In this document: piece by piece, positions 42,884 to 55,184 of the stretch
Position numbering within the stretch: the first letter of the stretch is position 1
Layout of the letters: each line of letters starts with the position of its first letter
DNA from: Hyaloscypha bicolor E
Lineage: Eukaryota; Ascomycota; Leotiomycetes; Helotiales; Hyaloscyphaceae
Length of the DNA: 64,000 nt
Direction of reading: 5' to 3'
Assembly: GCF_002865645.1 (NCBI RefSeq)
Contig: NW_020194558.1
Span: 2,994,197 to 3,058,196 of the forward strand
Translations under genes and position numbers: made by a program
The notes under the pieces: model-generated
What the model was told of the DNA's origin: nothing
Databases searched by the model: none
The model's input: only the letters and a program-made list of their open reading frames with translations

Positions 42884-44321
42884 CAGAAGCAAAAAGCTCA
42901 TATCTACTTTATAAACCACCCATTTCGCATGTAATTGCATAAAATAATACCGGAGAACCAAAAAACAATAGGCTTCAATTCTCAGTACTTCCTTGGGCCG
43001 AACACAGAAGCCGAAGCCGTCGGCTAGGATCCCGACGTCAACCACATAGTGAAAGGGTAGGAATTACGTAATAAAACACAATGTAACGAAGAGCTTTGTA
43101 TTATATTGAATAGTATAGTGAAAACAAACAACTCAACAACTATATGTATATACTCTATGTATATACTCTAAAGATATAATCTTAAGTCCTATTCTGTAAT
43201 AGGCAACTACGCTCGAAGTGTTAATTCTTTTACGGACTTGTAATTACAAAATAAAGTATATTATAAATAAACAAGGAAGAGAGTATTTAAACGAAGAACG
43301 GCAGATGAAGAAAGGCTTGCTCGTAGGAGGGAGGTTGAAGATGAATTGATAAGAATCAACCGACGGAGGGACGGCGAGGACAATAGAAAGGAGCGAAAAC
43401 TGGAGGACGAAGACTGGAGGATTAAGCGAAGAAAGGAAGAAGACCGGAGCAGAATGGTGTGAGGACTAGAGACAGAGAGAGAAGAGATTACCGAGCTAGG
43501 CAAAACAGCGGAACGATCGAGGACAGGGCTGACGAAGACAGAAAGGCTGTCAAAAAGAGGCAAGGAGAAGGTGAAGACAAAATAATCTCGGCTGAAAAGG
43601 GAGGATGAGGCAAGAGCTAATAACTAACAAGAATGAGGGTGAAAGTTAGAAAAGAGGCAATCGAATAACGGAGAGCTTCGAAAGCAGAAAGGGCAGTTCA
43701 GGGCAGGTAGTGGGAAGCTCCGAGCAACAAAAGTCGAGGCCGACCTGTGGACTGGAGAAAGCCATCAATCTCAAGTATAACTTTTGAGACATCCTCAGTG
43801 TTCAGCAGCGCCTCGAATATGGGAGGCAGTGGTGGTAGCGTCACTGACGAAAGTCCCCTCTGTGGGTACGATCCAAAAATCCCTGCGGCCAGGCCGTCAA
43901 GTCTCCTAGACCTACCGGGCGTTCCATTTCTACAAGATGATTCAAAATTTTCATACAGGGCGGATTTTGGTGGTGTGTATGTTCCGTGAAAGGTCGGGTT
44001 TCTTGTCTCATATTACGATGCCCAAAATTTTGAGTTTTACGGTGTTCGCATGGGGGATGGCGTGGTAGTTTGCTGTCACCAGGCATGCATGACCAGGCTT
44101 AGTTGGGCGTCGAATGTATTGGCGAGGAATTCTCCAAGGTTCAGGAAATTCAAACCTGTAAACATTTGTTCAGTAATGGATATTGGTCTCTCTATCTTAC
44201 ATGCAGTAGTACACCGTCAAATGACTCCGTCCAAAACCGCTATGCAGAACACTCCAGCTACAAATCAAAGGCCGCAAAATAAACTCCTTGTCAGACTCCA
44301 GAATGGAGTGATGTGCTCTAC
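42884..44321. other. intergenic, with a purine-rich charged-repeat relic
   Basis: From about 43265 to 43490 the + strand is almost purely purine and reads as Arg/Glu-rich sequence (KRRTADEERLARRREVEDEL and similar) to a TGA; this charged pattern then decays. It may be a remnant of a coiled-coil coding region. The rest, including AT-rich 43080-43260, shows nothing. Frames at 43747-43989 and on the minus strand lack motifs. Confidence 0.35.
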
Positions 44322-45751
44322 TCATACAGCTCGGTTCCGTTCCGCTCTCTCGTTCATGCTGCGGAAGGCGCGTTTCCCGACTTCATAACAGCTGATCATG
44401 ATGGCACATGCGGGGGCGACTTTCAGTGTGCGAGGTATCCAGCCAGTCCATAATCCTGCCACGCCCTCGGTTCTGAAGATATGCCATAGGAACTTAGGCA
44501 TGGAGCGTTCCTCGGGGGCCAGTATTTTCTTAGCTCCTGCATTTGAGGTTGCTTCGACGAAGACTTGCCGTCTAGTCTTCCCAACGTCAAAGGGTGTTGT
44601 CAAGATCGAAGCAACGGTGCCGGACGTTGCTCCTGCAATGAAACTGTCCATGAACGTGTCCCTGTGGTTTTCTTGACTTTGAGACCGCCTCCTTGCTCGA
44701 CTTCTTGATCCTTCCATTGAGAGATCGTGTCCTCGTCCCCGTTCCCGAGCTTCTGTTAGAAGACTCCTGATGCTCTCATACCCCCACCAGTAGACTCCTG
44801 AGAAGGGGACATCTCGCCATAAAGTCAGGGTCAATCCTCTCCACAGTGAAGTGTACCCGTGAAGAGAAACCATCTCTCCCACTCCTTTCACTGTTTCAGC
44901 AAAGTGACCGCCTCCCGTCGACCGACTAGCCTGCATCCTCGTCCTAAACATTTCGATCGGACTCACGACCCCGGCAGCTAGCGTCCTCGCAACTGTCCCT
45001 GCTACCAGTGGTGCATAATTGTCCGAAAACATTCGGTTGATAGGACTCATCTTGTTGAATCGCAACCAATCGTACCCAGTGAAGTATATGATATTCCCAG
45101 GAACCGTCATGGCTAACGTGGGAGACAATCCTCGCCATAACGTCGTTACTCCTTCGTTCCGAGCAATCTTTCTTAGCCCGTCGAATGTAGAGTTGAAGGT
45201 CCTTCTTTGCGTTTCCTCGACTGCACACTCTGCTCCTCCGATGGTTATCTCCCCCACTTTCGGTCCGGCTATGCAGTATTCTGCATTATTGTTTGCGAAG
45301 AAGACTTCTCGGCAGCAAGCCGTAACTCCGAGGTTTGGAGGAAGGGTATTGAATGATTGCGGGGAGGTCGAGGCTAGTTTTTGGATGGTAGTGAGAGGTG
45401 ATTGAGTAGGTTGGGACTGCAGTCGAACGCGGACGACATCGAGGGGGGTCACTATAGGATATATATATCAGTACTCGCAATTCATCAGAAGACAGTCCAC
45501 TCACCAAGCAGCGAAGTCAACAGACTCCCAGACATCGCAGACATCATTTTTTGCCCGGCAGTAATGTCCACCTCGATATCGTCATTACCACCCGTCATGT
45601 CACCCGTCATGGCGATTGTGGACGAGACTCCGGGAATCGGGTTGTCTCCATGTATTCTGTCATGACCTCTGCCTCCCAAACCGCTTTGGTGCTCGAAAGC
45701 GGTGGCAAGCTCTTTATCCGAGTCGGCGTGACGAATCCAATGGGCTGACAT
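44322..45751 (-). CDS. mtm1: mitochondrial carrier, Mtm1 / SLC25A39-40 type
   Basis: Two exons (45751-45505 and 45451-44322, intron 53 nt) giving 458 aa. The three carrier repeats show VTPLDVVRVRLQSQ (the exon junction lies within it), SPIEMFRTRMQAS and TTPFDVGKTRRQVF, each a P-x-[DE]-x-x-[RK] motif. The extended loop after the first motif with the Cys pair ACCREVFF and EYC is typical of Mtm1/SLC25A39 proteins. GLRKIARNEGVTTLWRGLSP and MVSLHGYTSLWRGLTLTLWR are the matrix helices. In yeast Mtm1 supports manganese superoxide dismutase activation, and the SLC25A39 relatives import glutathione into mitochondria. An Arg/Ser-rich insertion (SRSRARRRSQSQENH) lies before the third repeat. The N-terminal ~70 residues are extra relative to yeast. 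Inner mitochondrial membrane by family. Confidence 0.9.
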
Positions 45752-46132
45752 CGACGGGAACTCTGCCTGAGCTTCAGCAGATCGTGGATTGTCGTAGAGA
45801 GGGTGGCGATGCTCGAAAGTTCGTGTCTACCGCATTATTTGAAGGTTGTTGTGAGGTGTTGAAGGACTCAATGATGTCGCCGATATTTTGTCGATCGACC
45901 TTTGAGCCGAGCACCGATGGCGGCGGCAGAAAATGCCCAAAGAAGCCTAGGTCGACACGGACAGAAAAATTGGCCTCTCGGCTTCGGGATCAGGCGGCGA
46001 TGACGGCGTTGGATAAGGAGAGGTTATCAAAAGCTTCGGATTTCAACATTCACAACAACTGCCTCTCTCCCCACGCTCACCTCTTCTTTTATCTAATAAA
46101 CCTCTCCTAAACTGTACGATATTACGACCCAC
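45752..46132. other. short divergent promoter region of mtm1 and the F-box gene
   Basis: About 380 bp between two start codons. Pyrimidine-rich leader at 46060-46110 before the F-box gene. Open frames here are chance. Confidence 0.4.
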
Positions 46133-47659
46133 ATGGAAGAACCAAACCCTGAACTAGAGAGTTTCCGCCAGCAATGGCGCGCAGAAGTATCCGCACGAGC
46201 TCAAGCCGATGGCAACGGAGCTACTAAACCTTCCAAAGCACCACGCAGACCACCACCTATTACGAGCCTTTCTTCAAGCATACCACTGAAATCGGTCAAA
46301 GAAGATGAGGGTCATGTCGAACCTCAAATATTTCCCCGCCTGGACGGACCCAGCAGTTCGGAAGAGCATACCAGAAGCACCTCGACCAAGGAACCACAAT
46401 CAGCTCTGGATCACTACGAGAGGGCGGTAGAGAGAGAAAGCCAAGGCAGTCTTGGGGACAGCCTTAGCCTCTACCGCAAAGCATTCCGTGTAAGCCCGGA
46501 ACCTCACCGACTGAACTCAACTGACTAGAAGAAGTTGGATCATCGAGTCGATCAGAAATACAAGAACAAACACTTCCCGCCTTCATATTCGAAACACACG
46601 AACCCGAACTCTTCCAACGCAGCAGCTACAGTGCCCAATCCTGCCCACCACTCCCTAGACGGACCCCCACAGACTATAAAACAACTCATTGCAAGATATG
46701 CTGGACTAAATATCGAGCCTGCCCCACCTGCTATCGAAGGGACCCCTCCTCCCCCTTGTCCTCTAGCCGACTTACCGGAAGAGATCCTCGTCCACATATT
46801 TCAAGAGGTGGCCATTATTGATGTTGCATCTTTCGTCCGACTAGCACAGGTCTGCAAGAAAATGGCATACCTAGTAACCAGCAACGAACAAATATGGAAA
46901 CGGGTATGCCTCGGATCTGAAGTTGGATTTGGGGCTATGCATTACCAATGGCAACGAGAAGTGCTCGGAGGACCACTTAAAGAAGATACCCTCGGCCTAG
47001 ATGAAGACTTTGATGAGATGGAGCCTTCTTTAAGCAAGGAAGCGATCACAGAAGCGCTCTTACATGCCGGATATTCAGCCTCATGGCACTTGATGTTCCG
47101 CTTCCGACCCAGGATCCGTTTCAATGGATGCTACATCAGCACAGTCAACTACATCAGACCAGGCCAAGCATCTCCAAACCAAATAACCTGGAACAGTCCC
47201 GTGCATATTATAACTTATTACCGATACCTCCGCTTCTTCCGAGACGGAACCGTCATCAGTCTCCTTACCACCACTGAACCCGCAGACGTAGTTCAATACC
47301 TCACAAAAGAGCTTCAAGAGACACACCGCGACGGAGCAGCAGCCCATCTCCCTTCCGTCGTCATGCAAAATGCGCTCAGGGGAAGATGGCGCCTCTCAAC
47401 TGCTGGCGATAGCCCAGACGCTGACCTTAAGGATACCGAAGGCGATGTGTTTGTTGAGACAGAAGGCGCGAGAGCGAAGTATATGTACCGCATGAAATTT
47501 TCTCTGCGCAGTGCTGGGAAGGGCGCCAGGAACAATAAGTTAGTCTGGCAGGGTTTCTGGAATTATAACCTACTGACGGATGATTCGGGAGAGTTTACAT
47601 TGAGGAACGATAAGGCGTTCTTCTGGAGTCGTGTGCGGAGCTACGGAGATGGGGCATAG
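46133..47659 (+). CDS. F-box protein of the Pof7/Hrt3 (FBXO9-like) family
   Basis: Two exons (46133-46489, 46529-47659) giving 495 aa. The N-terminus has a single TPR-like helix pair (ALDHYERAVERESQGSLGDS, LSLYRKAFRKKLDHRVDQ) spanning the splice junction. The F-box follows: CPLADLPEEILVHIFQEVAI, FVRLAQVCKKMAYLV, IWKRVCL. After it comes the Hrt3/FBXO9 C-terminal domain (MFRFRPRIRFNGCYISTVNY, WNSPVHIITYYRYLRFFRDG, SLLTTTEPADVVQYL, and GFWNYNLLTDDSGEFTLRND). It should be the substrate receptor of an SCF ubiquitin ligase; FBXO9 relatives act on TTT-complex proteins. The intron is only 39 nt (GTAAGC...CTGACTAG), but it is needed: it joins YRKAFR to KKLDHRVD in frame. ATG is the first in frame. Confidence 0.9.
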
Positions 47660-47950
47660 TCACCCCTCGGATCAGTAGACCAAATAGTCAGAGACCTCCA
47701 AAGGGTTCTTGAGGGTTTCATGTGCTTATTGATTTGGACAAGAGCTAAGTCCGCCTTACTCTCTTCATTATGGTTATTTACACCTCAATTTTTTGGGTAC
47801 ATTGAGTTTTTCAATCAAATTTTAGCAGCCTTGTGAAAGTACCAACCGAGTGGCTGGCCAATGGTAATCCTACTTGCTATGCATGCCGATGCCTAGACAG
47901 CCTTCTAACGACCTCACTTTCTCTTCTCTGCCTCATCAACAACATCCGCA
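47660..47950. other. intergenic spacer
   Basis: Short 3' flank of the F-box gene; nothing recognised. Confidence 0.3.
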
Positions 47951-49600
47951 ATGCATCTTCATCGAGTACCACCGGAGATCCTTTCCGAAATCATCCATCG
48001 AGTTGCTGACCTTGACCATTGCACTAGCATCGGTCGGAAACAGAATCTCTACAGTTTCTCACTGTGCTCCAAGTTTCTCCACACAGCCGTTGAACCACAC
48101 CTCAACTGCTGGCGAAAGCGTCCACGAGCATGACTTGCTCTGCTTTCTCCGTTCGATTCTGCCCTGTCCCCGCTTAGCTCAGCATGCGAAGGTGCTCGAG
48201 ATTCGAGATCCCCCCTCCAATGATCTCTCGCCTCCCATGATCCACGGGCATTGCACGACCTCCAAGGGTAATTTCCATCGTACGTCGAAATGCCCACGCT
48301 GCCTTTCGCCGATCCCAATGCTTTTTGCGACAATGAGCTTGAAGCTGCCGTTCGAAGAATAATCTGGCGAGCGCGTCTTCCTGCCGATATAGCGTATGAC
48401 TGCTACTTGGATTTCGAGTAGTTCAATTGGGACTCTGCAGCAGCATTGGCCTTGCTCTCTCTCCTCAATCTTCAGCAGGTCTGCCTTGGCATGCGACACA
48501 AGGGAGCTTGTGGATTCCTTAGAGTATTACAGCACTTCGAACAGCTGGTAGACCTCATAAAAATCGCTAGGTCAACGCAGTCCCCAATCAGGCTGTGGCT
48601 TTTCAAGATCATCCAAACATGGCATTACGCCTTCTTCCCAACTGGAAATCGATCTCCTTATCCGCAGTGCTGCGAATTCATTGATCACGTTCCCTTCTCG
48701 GTATCGATGCTCATGCCCTTCCTTCAGCTTAAGACCGTCTACCCTTCAAAATCGAGGATTTCAACATCAACGAACTTGATCTCCCAAACCCGGCTCCTCG
48801 TTTTCAGTCTAAGACCCTCGCCTCCAACTCTACCAATCTCGGGCCTAACAACTTCAAAACATTCATCGAGTGCTTCCCATCCCTTGAGCGTCTTGCATTG
48901 GATACAGCCTCGCCTCTCTCTCGTCGATGGACTTAGCTCACGTTCTAGGACCGCTCAAACCCCGCCTCGAAGAACTGCGTATTTTCGAAGAACTTTAAAT
49001 GCTGTAGAAGTCGTGGGGATGTTAGGAAAGAAGGTCACGTGCATTCCCTGGTTCTTATGGCTTCTACCGCAGGCTGAGCAAACATCTAATGAGCTTAGCT
49101 TTGTGCGGCTGAGAGCCTTGTAGCGGCTCGAATTTTCTGCCTCAAGAAGCACATGTTTTTGCAAGGCCGTAACATATTCTACGCCTACCTCCAGCTCATT
49201 GAAACTCTATTGAACGAAGTACACCTTCACAAGCAGATAATGATTTAATATCCCATATGGACCAAATCATCACGACTCGCCCTCCAAAAAAAGCCATGGC
49301 TCTTACAGGCTTGATAGGTGTGTCGAATTTAACATAACCCACCTCCTTCGACAGAAGGAAGCTTAAGTACGTATTGAAGTACCCCACAGGTAAGAAGACA
49401 ATGATGCGAGATATGCTGCAGGTAATATTGCAAAACTGTGCTCAACTTTTCGTGAACTGGATTCCCATTTCCGAGCCGCCATTCAGAGAGGCTGCGATGT
49501 GAGGAGCCTTCCTCCCATGGCCCAAGTTTATGATTGGAGCCTGGGCACCGGTGTCAGTGAAAGCGACTTGGCCGACTTTGATGCCATGGTGAGTGATCAT
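47951..49600 (+). pseudogene. F-box-like gene, decayed by frameshifts
   Basis: Begins MHLHRVPPEILSEIIHRVAD then KQNLYSFSLCSKFLHTAVEP, an F-box-like start. The frame is then lost near 48105. Further pieces in shifting frames read SVHEHDLLCFLRSILPCPRL, ADPNAFCDNELEAAVRRIIW, RARLPADIAYDCYLDFE (TAG) FNWDSAAALALLS, RSTQSPIRLWLFKIIQTW, KIEDFNINELDLPNPAP and FKTFIECFPSLERLALDTAS. At least three frame changes and several stops are needed to follow it, ending about 49600. The order fits a fungal F-box/LRR-like protein of some 550-600 residues. The intact Pof7-type gene just upstream is a different family. Confidence 0.65.
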
Positions 49601-49639
49601 AAAAGCGATCTATAATACCTTCAGGGCCTGCAAAAGCTG

Positions 49640-51700
49640 CCATTTTTGCCACTTGCCACGAATTATCTTGAGTTAGAAGAGGATGGTTTCCCAGGAAGAA
49701 AGGTTCTCAAAAATAGCGGAGGTTACAAAAGAATCTCCCAAGCCAAAGCTGCGCCGCAGCGGTGGGCTCCTCATATAGATCAAATCGAAAGAATTGCCGC
49801 GCGATCCCCAGGGTCCTTCATTTGCAGCGCAGATTGGTCGTTCATGGTCAGTGTCTTGCCCACTATACTTTCTGTTGGCACTATCTGATATTCCCAAGTC
49901 TTCCGGTATCGAACAGATTGAGCCATTCAGCGTTTTCGGTATAACTTCTAAGATAGCAACGGCATATCCATAAAACCATGAGGTAAGATATCCCCTTGTT
50001 ACACCAACCTTACAAGTCTGCTAACAAGTCACAATCCAAAGTTCAACCAAAACGATACAACCCTTGTTATCCTCATCGTCGGTTTCGTTTCTGTTGTGAG
50101 CGCAATATACATCGTATTGAACTTAAAGGCTCTTGGGGCGACGCAGACTTCTACTCCCTTTGTCAAGACTGCTTGCTGAAGATTTCAGGAGCTGTAATTC
50201 TTATATTTTCTGTCTTTTCTTCTTTCGAAATCCTCGGCTAGGCAAACAAGCACGGCATTGGGCGTGGTATCTAGTTCTCCTTGGTTTGGCCACAGGGATC
50301 GTGACAGTGCCTATGTACGGGCTCGTCTCAGCAGGGTGGAGTACGGTATTTGTTGCTTTGAGCGGCATTTTGCAGACGTGGATATCGGTATGTTGATGTT
50401 AATCATTTGAATGACTGTAATCGGATCAAACGTCGCCATGTGAAAAGGTGTCGCTGTTGGACTTGCTGCTTCCATCCTGGATTGTATACATAAGAGCTCT
50501 GTTTCCTATCCCTTTAATTGAGCGGTTGAATAAAAGGAGGGTGGTGCAGGGGTACCCCTGAATGGGGTTTCTTTGCTCGATCTCCTCTTCAAATCTTCTC
50601 CCAGCCGCAGTCAAGGGCAGCAATGCCTTGACAGAGCTCTGACTGCTGGTGGTGTGGTGGAGGGAGGGCGTAAGTTCCCGGCTTCGGGCACACTCGATGA
50701 AAATTTACCGTATCATGCATTGTGTGACGTGAATTTTGGCACACGCTTCGGCTCGAGTCGGTGTTGGTACCCAAGGCGTAGTATGTAGGTTGTGACGGTG
50801 CTCACGCCCACGGCGTAGAGACGACAACCTGCCGAAAATCGGGCCATCGCAGTATCGGGTTGTTACAGTGCAGAAGAGGCTTTGGAGTAGGCGATAGTAT
50901 TTTAGGGCTGTCTCTCATGATCTTACAGGTTCTCGCACGGCGGCATTTCGTTCTAGAAGGTGTAGTGGAAAGGACACCAAGTGGACTGAATCTCTTGATT
51001 CGAGCATGAGACTGCACAGGAAAACCAATCTGGGGTTCTGGTGAACAAGGCTGCCAATCAGTCGACAGATGTTGGAAATTCTACCGGACGCCTTGTTTGC
51101 CTTGTAGGCAGCTCATTTGATAGTTTCACTGCCGACTACACGGCGTGAGAGCCTGGTGCTCGGCATAAATATGTCAGGCTCCCTTCCCACTTTTTCTCTG
51201 GTCTTTTCTTTAACCGTGTTAAGGCAAAGTATTGCGCAACCCGCTCCCGAGACGAAACTACAAGTTTGTCACCGCCTCTAATCCCCGAGGTCAGACATAT
51301 ACTGTACCCCTGACGATGGCTGATTGGTCGAACGCGACTTGGGATTCAATTCCTGCGTATCGTCTGAGCAAAGAAACTGTGGATGCTTTTCTCCAGGGGC
51401 TCTTCGGGTATTATGAATTCTACACACGAGTACTGCTTTCACTGTCCACATTTTCGATTCGACCAATTGAGTTGCTTGCTGACCCCTTCTAGCTCTCCAC
51501 CGACTACTGGCAGTTTTGGATCCCATACAAATTGACGCAGGTATCAAATTCGCCGAATCGCCCGCTTGCGCTTTCACCCTGCATTCCTGATTTCGAGCTG
51601 ACATCTATTTTTCCAGGCTCAACGAACTCAATTGATGGAGAAAAGAACAAGAGGTTCGACGTAATGGCTGCTTCGGGCGTGAGGCTGGGACACGTGGACT
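49640..51700 (+). pseudogene. remains of one or more membrane-protein genes
   Basis: Pieces of hydrophobic coding sequence are scattered on the + strand. ATNYLELEEDGFPGRKVLKN begins near 49658. TLVILIVGFVSVVSAIYIVL is read near 50065 in another frame, then ARHWAWYLVLLGLATGIVTV and PMYGLVSAGWSTVFVALSGI at 50255-50390. KFVTASNPRGQTYTVPLTMA starts near 51255, with LSTDYWQFWIPYKLTQ after a stop at 51490, and IPDFELTSIFPGSTNSIDGE near 51590. They could be one gene of about 600 residues with several transmembrane helices and an extracellular part, now broken by stops and frameshifts. No family could be named. Confidence 0.5.
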
Positions 51701-52091
51701 GAATTTCGGGTTTTCAGGGTTCAAATTTTTACGGCGTTTTACGATGTGTTGGCGTTGGGACAAAGTCGGGCACCAGCTTTATGTATGGGACCATGCACTC
51801 AGCTATCAGCCGTGGTGGGGTGGCAAGGGCGGCAATGTCTTACGGAGTAAAGTGGCGTATGCAGCTGAGTTTGCCCCGAAAGGGAGCCTTACTCAGCCAC
51901 CACCAATGGTGATTTTGGGGGCCATCCAGAGCCTCAGACAGGTTCCCTCCCGATCTTGCAATCAAATATATGAATGGCATTTGCACTTGAGTTGAACGCT
52001 TCAGGACAGTTGATCAAATCGCATCTACAAGACTATGGAGATCTAGCAGACGTTTCCGCCATTGGGTCGATGACCCAGAGCCCCCCAGGAG

Positions 52092-54244
52092 ATGTCAATT
52101 CCATCAGATATTGGATTGCTGATAGAATCATGCAAACAAGCTGCTACATTCCCGAGAAATCTTATTCATAAATTGGTACCCCAACATTATTTGGATGCGT
52201 ACTTTGCCCGTTTGGAGAATCAATCGTCCCGAATCTTTTGCGAAGATGGCAAGGCTGCCGTCGACATCTGGGAATATGATGACAATGTCAAAGGTTAGAC
52301 GAAATACTCCTTTATACCAAAAGCATAGCTCAATGTTTCCAGAATTTCAATCTACGTGTGTGTCGAGTGGTATGGAGCTAGTACCACGACTTGAAGGAGT
52401 GCCCCGGTTTAGTCATGATGATCCAAGATGCAGATTTCTGTAAGTTGACAACCCTGTCTGCCTCTCGAAATTCACAACAATCAAAAGATTGATTTTGACA
52501 AATTGGATAGATTTCTGCATGCTTTTCACTCTCGCGATTATTTGAGAATAAGCAAGGAAATGTTGGTTGCTGCTCTCACACACCATCAAGTGATGGCTGC
52601 TTTTCTGGACTTTGTATTCCCTTTTGGGATGCAAGAGCACCCTCAGGATTTCTACTTTAGTGGACTACGAGAAGAATCAAGACTGCAATACCCTCCTTGT
52701 GGCTTGGTGGTACCTGAATTAGGACGATCGGGTCGAGAAATACGTTTGTGCTACAATTTGAAATCAGTTGAGACGTCCGGGAGCAACAGAGACTGGCCTT
52801 GGTCAATTCGACAAACAGCCATATACCACTCATTTGATGTAGAGACAGGCAAGTCATTTTGGATAGTGGTCAAAGGGAGCGAATTGATCAAAGCAAGAAT
52901 CAAAGCAGCCACTTCCAAAGGGTCCTCTGGTTCGACAAGCCTGAAGTCGTTCGGTTCAATGACCCAGGCATTTGCTTCGACTATGGCTACACATCTAGTT
53001 CTATGTGACTGGTGTGACGAAGAGTGGCGGTGGTATCTGAACTACCTCGAGAAGAGGCTTCAGGATGCCACTCGTCGCGGGTTAGCAATCATCATCGATA
53101 AGGACCCAAGTTTGTTCAACGAGCCAATTCAACCGGAAATCAAGTCACCCTCGTCGCCGTCTAGGATACGGCGGACCGTAACAGAGATAACCCGACGGAC
53201 ACTCTCGACAACTTCGCGGCTGACAAGGTCAAGCACAGGCCTCCAGGAGCAGAAGATCCAGACACCATTTGCATTCCCTCCAGCGACTCTACCTTCGCCA
53301 CCTCAATCTCCACCTCCCCCTCCTTCTGGACCACCTCCACCTCCCATTATTCCTCCAGGAATGCCAGGAGCATTGCCGACTGACAAGCGCATGGCTAACG
53401 ATGAAGACTTCACTTTCAAAAATCTGCAGCTGGTTCAATTTTTCCAAGAGAAAGCGAATGAGGTCGCTCCGGTTCTCGAAGCTAACATTGATATTCTGAC
53501 TGAAATGAAAGAGCACTATCAGTTCATGTTTAAGTCCCCGGATTTCCCAGACGAGATCAAAGACAATTGTCAGGCAGAATTTGCTCACTTCGAGAAACAT
53601 GTCAATAAGATTATTACCGATCTTCAACGACAAAAGTCCAGAACTGCAATTTTACAGACACTGTTAGGTGATCGGAAAAGCTTGGTGAGTCCCCGCTCTT
53701 GATTTCTGGAGTGAAGCAGTCTAGTACTCGAGATAATTTACTGACAAATTTCCAGCTCTATGGAATCCTCAACAAGCAGGCTATAGAAACCAGCAAGGCC
53801 TTGACCAAAAGGGCCCAGATCTCAACTGAGCGAATGGAACTCGTGACAGATTCAATGCACGAGATTGCCAAGAAAACAAAGCAAGAGACCGTTTCCATGA
53901 AAATAATCACTCTCGTTACACTCTTCTTTCTCCCGGGAACTTTCATATCTGTAAGTTGAGCCCAAATTTCTCTCAACATCAAACGACAATTTCCTAATTG
54001 CTCGCTGACGATGAAGTTTCGATATTTGCAGACCATCATGAGCACCGATATTTTACATGTCACAAATAATCAGGAGGATTTTTCTATCCGGGCCCTGCAG
54101 ATATATCTTGAAGTCACCATACCATTCATGGCCCTGACGTTCGGAGCCTGGCGCGTGTTATATGTGATGACAAAGAGGCGGGGACGGAACACGGAAAAGG
54201 AGAAAGGGAGACGTGTGGCCAGTGGAGATTATTCCATGGCGTAA
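52092..54244 (+). CDS. CorA-like divalent cation transporter-like protein
   Basis: Five exons: 52092-52293, 52343-52439, 52511-53684, 53756-53950, 54032-54244, giving 626 aa. The family form is visible: HYLDAYFARLENQSSRIFCE at the start, RDYLRISKEMLVAALTHHQV and AAFLDFVFPFGMQEHPQDFY, then CYNLKSVE, and a C-terminal helix with MKIITLVTLFFLPGTFIS joined to TIMSTDILHV across the last intron, then a second membrane helix (LEVTIPFMALTFGAWRVLYV). This matches the fungal CorA-like group. The GMN selectivity motif of true CorA is absent; GTFIS-T sits at the end of the first helix instead, so magnesium transport cannot be assumed. A Pro-rich linker with PPPPPSGPPPPPIIPPG lies at about residues 360-385. 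Plasma membrane or endomembrane by inference. Start ATG at 52092 supported by frame only. Confidence 0.85.
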
Positions 54245-55184
54245 GAAAGTGATAGGGGGTTAGCGAGAGATTTCATATTGGCGTATCTTACTCTGTCTGC
54301 TCGCCTGGTAGCTTGAGTCAGTCTTATTGTTCTTCCTAAAATGTGCTATGTGTTTTCTAAAAAGGGGTACTTTTGGGCGAAGTTGTGGTAAATTGTTCAT
54401 GTCTCGTTCAGAAGGAAGGCGGGCAGGATATAATATTCTAATAAATGGTTGGAATCCGACGTACTGTACATGATATATGGTGTCGAATGGAAACCCATCT
54501 GCTTAACCTTTACTTATATATTTAGCTCGTACACCCCGTAAAATATGATGCATATTTTCCGGTTTCCGCAATAAATATTCAGCAGTCTGCAGTTCATTCC
54601 ACTCGGGTTCGGTGCACTCAGCATTGGTCAAAATTTGTTGGTTGCTCGCGTGTGGGTTGCGGGGTCCAGGGTGCCAAGCTGAATTCAGGTTTCGCGGGAC
54701 GCTTCTTCCCAGGTAATTGGTCTGAGGAGCTTCCCTCAAGCAATTAATAATCGAGGGCTGCCATTTTAAGCTTCCACGGGCCAATGATGTTTGTATCCGC
54801 TGCACATTGCCCCGCTAAAAAGACCTGCACTACCTGCACCTCACCCCATCCTGGGGCCTCCAAGACTGCGGGATGAACCGTCCAGCGTTTCCCCCCGGGA
54901 CACGTCCAAGGTGGCCGGCCAGGCTTGGCACGTCCCCCTCCTTGTTTTGTTTTTGCTTGCCCTGCCAATCATCACGGCGGCGAGCCTTATCCACTCAGTA
55001 GAATGAGGCTCTCCGTCGTCGGCCTCTTCCCATTTCCCTTTGCCCTCATTTGCATCCACCTCACCAAATACGTGGAGCCAGCTGCTGCACCACCTGATAC
55101 ATACGACCCTCATGCTCATGCACGACATTGCATGCCTTTGATCGTCGCCAAATTTGTCTTCGTTTTTCTTGGAGCCTCGTCCGC
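54245..55184. other. intergenic
   Basis: About 940 bp. Contains the 3' flank of the CorA-like gene, a GC-rich stretch at 54800-54980 and the promoter of the kinase-vWA gene. No supported gene. Confidence 0.4.
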
